A DNA stretch of 9,436 nt. Origin: an uncultured Clostridia bacterium. GTDB lineage: Bacteria > Bacillota > Clostridia > Christensenellales > Aristaeellaceae. The first letter of the stretch is position 1, and each line of letters opens with the position of its first letter. The position numbers and the translations under genes are program-made. Positions 5,251 to 9,436 of this stretch are shown here, piece after piece. Where the stretch lies: NCBI GenBank assembly GCA_946496415.1, contig CAMMGP010000026.1:1-9436 (forward strand), in the 5' to 3' direction. Under the pieces are notes generated by a model, which was not told the DNA's origin, did not search any database, and worked only from the letters and a program-made list of their open reading frames with translations.

Positions 5251-5733
5251 ATGGCCCAGTTGAGCGACTCCATCGAGCAATTTATTAAGGAACTCATGGA
5301 CGAAGGCTCGCAGATCGAAGTGCGCCGCAATGAACTGGCGCAGCACTTTGGCTGCGCGCCATCGCAGATCAATTACGTGTTGGCGACGCGATTTACCGTG
5401 GATCACGGTTATATCATCGAATCGCGGCGCGGCGGCGGCGGGTATGTGCGCATCGTTCGCATGCGCGAGCGCGGGGAGGGCAATTTGCTCAACATGCTCT
5501 TAAAGCGCGTGGGCAACTCCATTCCGGAGGAGAACGCCTGCGCCATCATCGCGCATCTGCTCGACCGCAAGCTGGTCACGGCCAACGAGGCCAAACTCAT
5601 GCGCGCGGCGGTGGCCCGCAACGCGCTTGCGCTTCCTGTGAGCGCCAAGGACGTCTTGCGCGCTTCGGTGCTCAAGAATATGCTGGAGCAGGTATTTCGC
5701 AATCTGGAGGGGGGCGAACGCCATGATGTGTGA
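5251..5733 (+). CDS. ctsR: CtsR, transcriptional repressor of class III stress genes
   Basis: A 160-residue dimeric repressor of the clp genes, inactivated by heat and removed through McsB and the Clp machinery. Residues about 1-70 form the winged helix-turn-helix: EVRRNELAQHFGCAPSQINY (23-42) is the DNA-reading part, and SRRGGGGY (58-65) is the wing with the tetraglycine loop described as the thermosensor in B. subtilis; the wing arginines 59-60 correspond to the McsB-phosphorylated region. Residues about 75-155 match the C-terminal dimerisation domain. The ATG at 5251 follows GAGGTGG (5238-5244). The in-frame ATG at 5182 is rejected because it lies inside the operator, at the transcription start, and gives a tail unlike CtsR. 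The last 11 nt overlap mcsA. CtsR should repress its own operon through the operator at 5174-5190. Confidence 0.97.
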   Translation: MAQLSDSIEQFIKELMDEGSQIEVRRNELAQHFGCAPSQINYVLATRFTVDHGYIIESRRGGGGYVRIVRMRERGEGNLLNMLLKRVGNSIPEENACAIIAHLLDRKLVTANEAKLMRAAVARNALALPVSAKDVLRASVLKNMLEQVFRNLEGGERHDV

Positions 5734-6298
5734 CGAGTGCGGCATCCGGCCCGCGCAGTTTCATTTGACGACCATTTCCGGGGAGGAAAAAACAGAGCGG
5801 AATCTCTGCCCCGTGTGCATGGCAAAATATCAAAAGCAGATTCCGGGGCTGGATTTTACCAACCTCGCCGGTCTGATCAGCGGTTTTCTCGAGTCCGCTG
5901 CCGCGGCGCGCAATGGCGAGGAGCAGGCGGATGAGAACGCCGGCATCACCTGCCCGAACTGCGGCACGACCTACGCCATGTTTCAGAAGAGCGGCATGCT
6001 CGGCTGCGCGCAGTGCTATCAGGCTTTCCGCAAGCCTCTGGAAGGGCTGCTGATGCGCGTGCACGGCAATACGCAGCACGCCGGCAGGATCCCCGGGGGC
6101 GTCAAGAGCGACGTATCCATCCGCATGAACATCGACCGTCTGCGGCAGGATCTTGTCAAGGCCATCGCTGCCGAGGAATATGAGGAGGCCGCCCGTCTGC
6201 GCGACCAGATTCGCGCGCTCAAGCAGCAGCTCGAGCCGTCGGACAAAGCTGAAGATGCGCAGAGCGGCGCAGGAGAGGGGGAGCAGGACAATGGCTGA
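5723..6298 (+). CDS. mcsA: McsA, zinc-binding activator of McsB
   Basis: A 191-residue partner that activates the arginine kinase McsB and helps control CtsR. Four CxxC pairs are visible: Cys3/Cys6, Cys29/Cys32, Cys77/Cys80 and Cys95/Cys98, expected to form two zinc sites. A UVR-type helical hairpin follows at about 140-170 (RLRQDLVKAIAAEEYEEAAR), the motif also found in UvrB and ClpC, and then an acidic, probably disordered tail. B. subtilis McsA is similar in length. Two adjacent ATG codons (5723 and 5726) are possible starts; GGAGGGGG at 5706-5713 suits the first better. The gene overlaps ctsR by 11 nt and mcsB by 8 nt, suggesting translational coupling and balanced amounts of the complex. 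Confidence 0.96.
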   Translation: MMCDECGIRPAQFHLTTISGEEKTERNLCPVCMAKYQKQIPGLDFTNLAGLISGFLESAAAARNGEEQADENAGITCPNCGTTYAMFQKSGMLGCAQCYQAFRKPLEGLLMRVHGNTQHAGRIPGGVKSDVSIRMNIDRLRQDLVKAIAAEEYEEAARLRDQIRALKQQLEPSDKAEDAQSGAGEGEQDNG

Positions 6299-7316
6299 CT
6301 TCGTGCAGGCGCCCGAGCAGGACGTCGTCATTTCCAGCCGTGTGCGGCTGGCGCGAAACTATCAGGATCTTCCCTTTTCCCCGAAATTGACGCGCGAGGC
6401 GGCTGAGGAAGTGATCTCCCGCGCCCACGAGGCGATGAAGAACAGCCCCGAGGGCGGCGCGTTTTCCCTTCTGCGCGTCAACGACCTGGGCGACGATGAG
6501 CGGCGCAGGCTGGTGGAACACCATCTCATCAGTTATGATCTGCTCAAATACCCGCAGCGTTCCGCGGCGCTGATCTCCTCCGGGGAAACCGTATCGGTCA
6601 TGCTCAACGAAGAGGATCATCTGCGCATACAGGGCCTGCTTCCCGGCATGCAGCTCGAGCGCTCCGCGGAACTGGCGTTCAACGCCGATGATGCTCTGGG
6701 GGCGCAGAACGTCTATGCCTTCGATCCGCAGTGGGGGTATCTCACCAGTTGCCCGACCAACGTGGGCACAGGCATGCGCGCCTCGGCGATGCTGCACCTG
6801 CCGGCCATCACGCAAAACGGCCAGATCGGCGCCATCATGCAGGCCGTCGCCAAGCTTGGCCTCACGGTGCGCGGCCTCTACGGCGAGGGCAGCGAGGCGC
6901 AGGGCGATCTTTATCAGCTCTCCAATCAGGTAACGCTGGGCCGAAGCGAGGAAGACGTCATACGCTCCTTGCAGGCGGCGACGGAGCAGATCGTCGGCCA
7001 TGAGCGCGCCATGCGCGAACGCGCGGAAAAAAAGGATATGTACGCCTTGCAGGATAAGCTTTTGCGCTCCTGGGGCGAAGCGGTGAACGCGCGCCTCATG
7101 TCCGCCAAGGAATTCATGCGCCGCTATTCAGACATCCGCTACGCCGCCAGCATGGGCTATCTGCACGCGCCGCTGCGGGCGCTCGACTGCCTGATGATGG
7201 ATCTGCAGCCCGGCTCCCTGGCCGTGCAGGCAGGAAAACTCATCGGCGAACGCGAGGGCGAGATCCTCAGGGCAAAGCTTCTGCGCGAGCAGCTGCTCAA
7301 GCTGGTCGCCGATTAA
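6291..7316 (+). CDS. mcsB: McsB, protein arginine kinase
   Basis: A 341-residue kinase of the phosphagen (guanido) kinase fold that phosphorylates arginine side chains using ATP, marking damaged proteins and CtsR for ClpCP. Visible motifs: ISSRVRLARN (14-23), a nucleotide-binding segment; NEEDH (106-110) with the catalytic glutamate region; TSCPTNVGTGMRAS with the active-site Cys154; and GLYGEGSEAQGDLYQLSNQ from 195, typical of McsB rather than of creatine or arginine kinases. At the position of the C-terminal RDxxRA motif, reported to bind phospho-arginine allosterically, the sequence reads GEILRA (323-328). The protein is about 20 residues shorter than B. subtilis McsB. The ATG at 6291 follows a GGAGAGGGGGAG stretch and begins at the fold; the in-frame reading further upstream inside mcsA is not used. 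clpC starts 22 nt downstream. Confidence 0.96.
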   Translation: MADFVQAPEQDVVISSRVRLARNYQDLPFSPKLTREAAEEVISRAHEAMKNSPEGGAFSLLRVNDLGDDERRRLVEHHLISYDLLKYPQRSAALISSGETVSVMLNEEDHLRIQGLLPGMQLERSAELAFNADDALGAQNVYAFDPQWGYLTSCPTNVGTGMRASAMLHLPAITQNGQIGAIMQAVAKLGLTVRGLYGEGSEAQGDLYQLSNQVTLGRSEEDVIRSLQAATEQIVGHERAMRERAEKKDMYALQDKLLRSWGEAVNARLMSAKEFMRRYSDIRYAASMGYLHAPLRALDCLMMDLQPGSLAVQAGKLIGEREGEILRAKLLREQLLKLVAD

Positions 7317-7338
7317 AGCAATTATTTGGAGGAAACGC

Positions 7339-9436
7339 ATGGCATACTTTGCGAAATTTACAGAACGCGGCCAGCGCGCGCTTTTGACGGCGCAGCGCGA
7401 GGCGGCACAGCTGGGCAGGACCTACGTCGGTACGGAGCATCTGCTCCTTGGCGTGCTCAGCGATCCCGGCGCGGCCAGCGTCATTCTCAAGGGAATCACG
7501 CTCGACGCCGCGCGGGAGGAGATCATTCAGATCCTCGGCCGCGGCGACGATGATTCGCCGGTCAGAACGATGGTCTATACGCCGCGAACCAAGAAGGTGC
7601 TTGAGCAGAGCGTGCGCGAGGCCCGCGACCTCAAGCAGAACTACGTTGGCACCGAACACATACTGCTGGCGCTGATGCGCGAACGCGAGGGCGTCGCCGC
7701 GCATGTGATGATCAAGATGGGCATGGACTTGAGCAAGGCCCGCGAGGAATTGCTCCGTGCCCTCAGCGGCGGCGAGGAAAACGCCTCCGGCACCGCTTCG
7801 CAGGAGCAGGACACGCCCGCGCTCGACCAGTTTTCCCGCGACCTGACCAAGGCCGCGCAGGCCGGCGAACTCGATCCCGTCATCGGTCGCGCGCGGGAGA
7901 TTGAGCGCATCGTGCAGATCCTCTCGCGCCGCACGAAGAACAACCCCGTGCTCATCGGCGAGCCGGGCGTTGGCAAGTCCGCCATCGTCGAAGGTCTGGC
8001 GCAACTCATCGTCGAGGGCAGCATCCCGGAGATACTGCGTGGTAAGCGCGTGGTTTCTCTCGACCTGGCCGGCATGCTGGCGGGCGCGAAGTACCGAGGC
8101 GAATTTGAGGAGCGTCTGAAAAACGCCATGGCGGAGATCCGCAAGTCTGGCAACGTCATACTCTTCATCGACGAACTCCACACCATCGTCGGCGCAGGCG
8201 CGTCCGAAGGCGCCATCGACGCGGCGAACATCCTAAAGCCGCTCCTGGCGCGCGGCGAGATGCAGTGCATCGGTGCGACGACGCTGAAGGAGTACCACAA
8301 ATATATCGAGAAGGATTCGGCGCTGGAACGCCGCTTCCAGCCCGTGAACGTCGGCGAGCCCACGCGCGAGGAATCCGTGGAGATTCTTCGCGGCCTGCGC
8401 GACCGCTATGAGGCGCACCACCGCGTGCACATCACCGACGAGGCCATCATCGCCGCGGTCAACCTTTCCGACCGCTATATCTCCGACCGCTTTTTGCCGG
8501 ACAAGGCCATCGACCTTATCGACGAGGCCGCTTCGCGCGTGCGCATCAAGGCCTTCACCGCGCCGCCGGACATGAAAGAGCAGGAGGCCCGCCTTGAGGT
8601 GCTCAACAAGGAAACCGAAGAGGCCGTGGCGCACGAGGACTTTGAAAAGGCCGCCAACCTGCGCGATCAGAAAAAGCAACTCCAGAATGAGATGAGCGAG
8701 CGCCGCAAGGAATGGGAGCAGAAGCGCAATTCCAAGGTGGAAACCGTGGGCGAGGAGGAGGTCGCGGAGATCGTCTCCTCGTGGACGGGCATCCCCGTCA
8801 AGCGCATGACCGAGAGCGAGGCCGAACGCCTGCTGCATCTCGAGGACATCCTCCATCGCCGCGTCATTGGGCAGGACGAGGCCGTCAAGGCCGTGTCCAA
8901 GGCCGTGCGCCGCGCGCGCGCCGGGCTCAAGGATCCCAACCGGCCCATCGGCTCGTTCATCTTCCTCGGCCCCACGGGCGTGGGCAAGACGGAACTGTGC
9001 AAGGCGCTGGGCGAGGCGCTCTTTGGCGACGAAGACAGCCTCATCCGCATCGACATGTCCGAGTATATGGAGAAACACTCCGTCTCGCGCATGATCGGTT
9101 CGCCGCCCGGCTATGTCGGCTACGAGGAGGGCGGGCAGCTCACCGAAAAAGTGCGCCGCAAGCCCTACGCAGTCATACTCTTCGACGAGGTGGAGAAGGC
9201 CCATCCCGACGTGTTCAACGTGCTGCTACAGATCCTCGAGGACGGCCGCCTCACCGACGGTCAGGGCCGCGTGGTGGACTTTAAAAACACCGTTGTGGTC
9301 ATGACCAGCAACGCCGGCGCGCATACCATCAAAAAGCAGCGCTCCATGGGTTTTGGCAGCAGCGCCAGCGATGAAAAGAGTTACGAGGCCATGCGCGAGA
9401 ACATCATGGACGAGGTCAAGCGCATCTTCCGCCCCG
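7339..9436 (+). CDS. clpC: ClpC, AAA+ unfoldase of the ClpCP protease (3' end outside window)
   Basis: The first 699 residues of an ATP-driven hexameric unfoldase that feeds substrates to ClpP; the frame is open to the window edge. The N-terminal double Clp repeat (about 1-145) has both GTEH motifs, whose glutamates (Glu33, Glu106) correspond to the phospho-arginine docking residues of B. subtilis ClpC. The first AAA+ domain has Walker A GEPGVGKS (207-214) and Walker B with Asp278/Glu279. The middle domain with a UVR-like coiled coil (about 415-460, EDFEKAANLRDQ) is the usual adaptor (MecA) site and distinguishes ClpC from ClpB. The second AAA+ domain has GPTGVGKT (544-551) and Walker B FDEVEKAH (615-622). 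The ClpP-binding loop should lie beyond or near the cut. The start has GGAGG (7328-7332) 6 nt upstream. Expressed from the CtsR-controlled promoter. Confidence 0.97.
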   Translation, partial: MAYFAKFTERGQRALLTAQREAAQLGRTYVGTEHLLLGVLSDPGAASVILKGITLDAAREEIIQILGRGDDDSPVRTMVYTPRTKKVLEQSVREARDLKQNYVGTEHILLALMREREGVAAHVMIKMGMDLSKAREELLRALSGGEENASGTASQEQDTPALDQFSRDLTKAAQAGELDPVIGRAREIERIVQILSRRTKNNPVLIGEPGVGKSAIVEGLAQLIVEGSIPEILRGKRVVSLDLAGMLAGAKYRGEFEERLKNAMAEIRKSGNVILFIDELHTIVGAGASEGAIDAANILKPLLARGEMQCIGATTLKEYHKYIEKDSALERRFQPVNVGEPTREESVEILRGLRDRYEAHHRVHITDEAIIAAVNLSDRYISDRFLPDKAIDLIDEAASRVRIKAFTAPPDMKEQEARLEVLNKETEEAVAHEDFEKAANLRDQKKQLQNEMSERRKEWEQKRNSKVETVGEEEVAEIVSSWTGIPVKRMTESEAERLLHLEDILHRRVIGQDEAVKAVSKAVRRARAGLKDPNRPIGSFIFLGPTGVGKTELCKALGEALFGDEDSLIRIDMSEYMEKHSVSRMIGSPPGYVGYEEGGQLTEKVRRKPYAVILFDEVEKAHPDVFNVLLQILEDGRLTDGQGRVVDFKNTVVVMTSNAGAHTIKKQRSMGFGSSASDEKSYEAMRENIMDEVKRIFRP

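Noticed and set aside
6153..6290. Upstream extension of McsB inside mcsA
   Set aside because: It reads mcsA's coding sequence in another frame and gives a Ser/Arg-rich stretch; MADFVQAP at 6291 begins the fold and has a purine-rich ribosome binding site.
8233..9204. 323-codon minus-strand frame opposite clpC (and a similar one at 7297-8181)
   Set aside because: Low-complexity Ala/Leu/His/Arg composition mirroring clpC codon usage, no ribosome binding site or recognisable domain; a shadow.
1..9436. A new defence, mobile or biosynthetic system in the window
   Set aside because: Every sizeable gene belongs to a known housekeeping, sporulation or stress family in plausible operons; there are no integrases, transposases, repeats arrays or unknown accessory genes.

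Overview
This is a GC-rich chromosomal segment from a member of the Bacillota, most likely a clostridial, endospore-forming lineage. The evidence is SpoVT, the order spoVT-mazG-hup-rqcP, a complete ctsR-mcsA-mcsB start to a clpC operon with a CtsR operator, and strong AGGAGG-type ribosome binding sites. A Christensenellales-like high-GC clostridium would fit, but that is a guess from gene order and composition. There are no mobile elements, RNA genes, CRISPR arrays or phage genes. All ten genes belong to known families, and I see no clearly new multi-gene system. The points of interest are deviations inside known proteins and regulatory sites.

Layout. At the left edge, the 5' part of aroQ (type II 3-dehydroquinate dehydratase) runs leftwards off the window. 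A 181-bp divergent intergenic region carries a candidate sigma-A promoter for aroQ and a candidate sigma-G promoter for spoVT. Then, all rightwards: spoVT (sporulation regulator), mazG/yabN (nucleotide pyrophosphohydrolase with a decayed methylase domain, own sigma-A promoter), hup (HU protein, with a strong terminator behind it), rqcP (ribosome quality control), a fused ispDF (isoprenoid synthesis) and mtnN (MTA/SAH nucleosidase). RqcP, ispDF and mtnN are packed with a 3-nt overlap and a 1-nt gap and look like one operon. After a 132-bp regulatory gap come ctsR, mcsA, mcsB and clpC; clpC is cut by the right edge.

How the genes work together. CtsR represses its own operon at direct repeats placed just after the -10 box. 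McsA activates McsB, which phosphorylates arginines on damaged proteins; ClpC docks these phospho-arginines and unfolds the substrate for ClpP. Both ClpC docking glutamates are present, but the McsB motif reported to bind phospho-arginine allosterically appears altered here. RqcP on the neighbouring operon serves a second protein-quality route (rescue of stalled 50S subunits). The remaining genes are metabolic housekeeping: shikimate pathway, MEP pathway, SAM by-product recycling and NTP pool cleaning.

No stretch longer than about 180 bp lacks a gene. The long antisense reading frames across the window are shadows of high-GC coding sequence.
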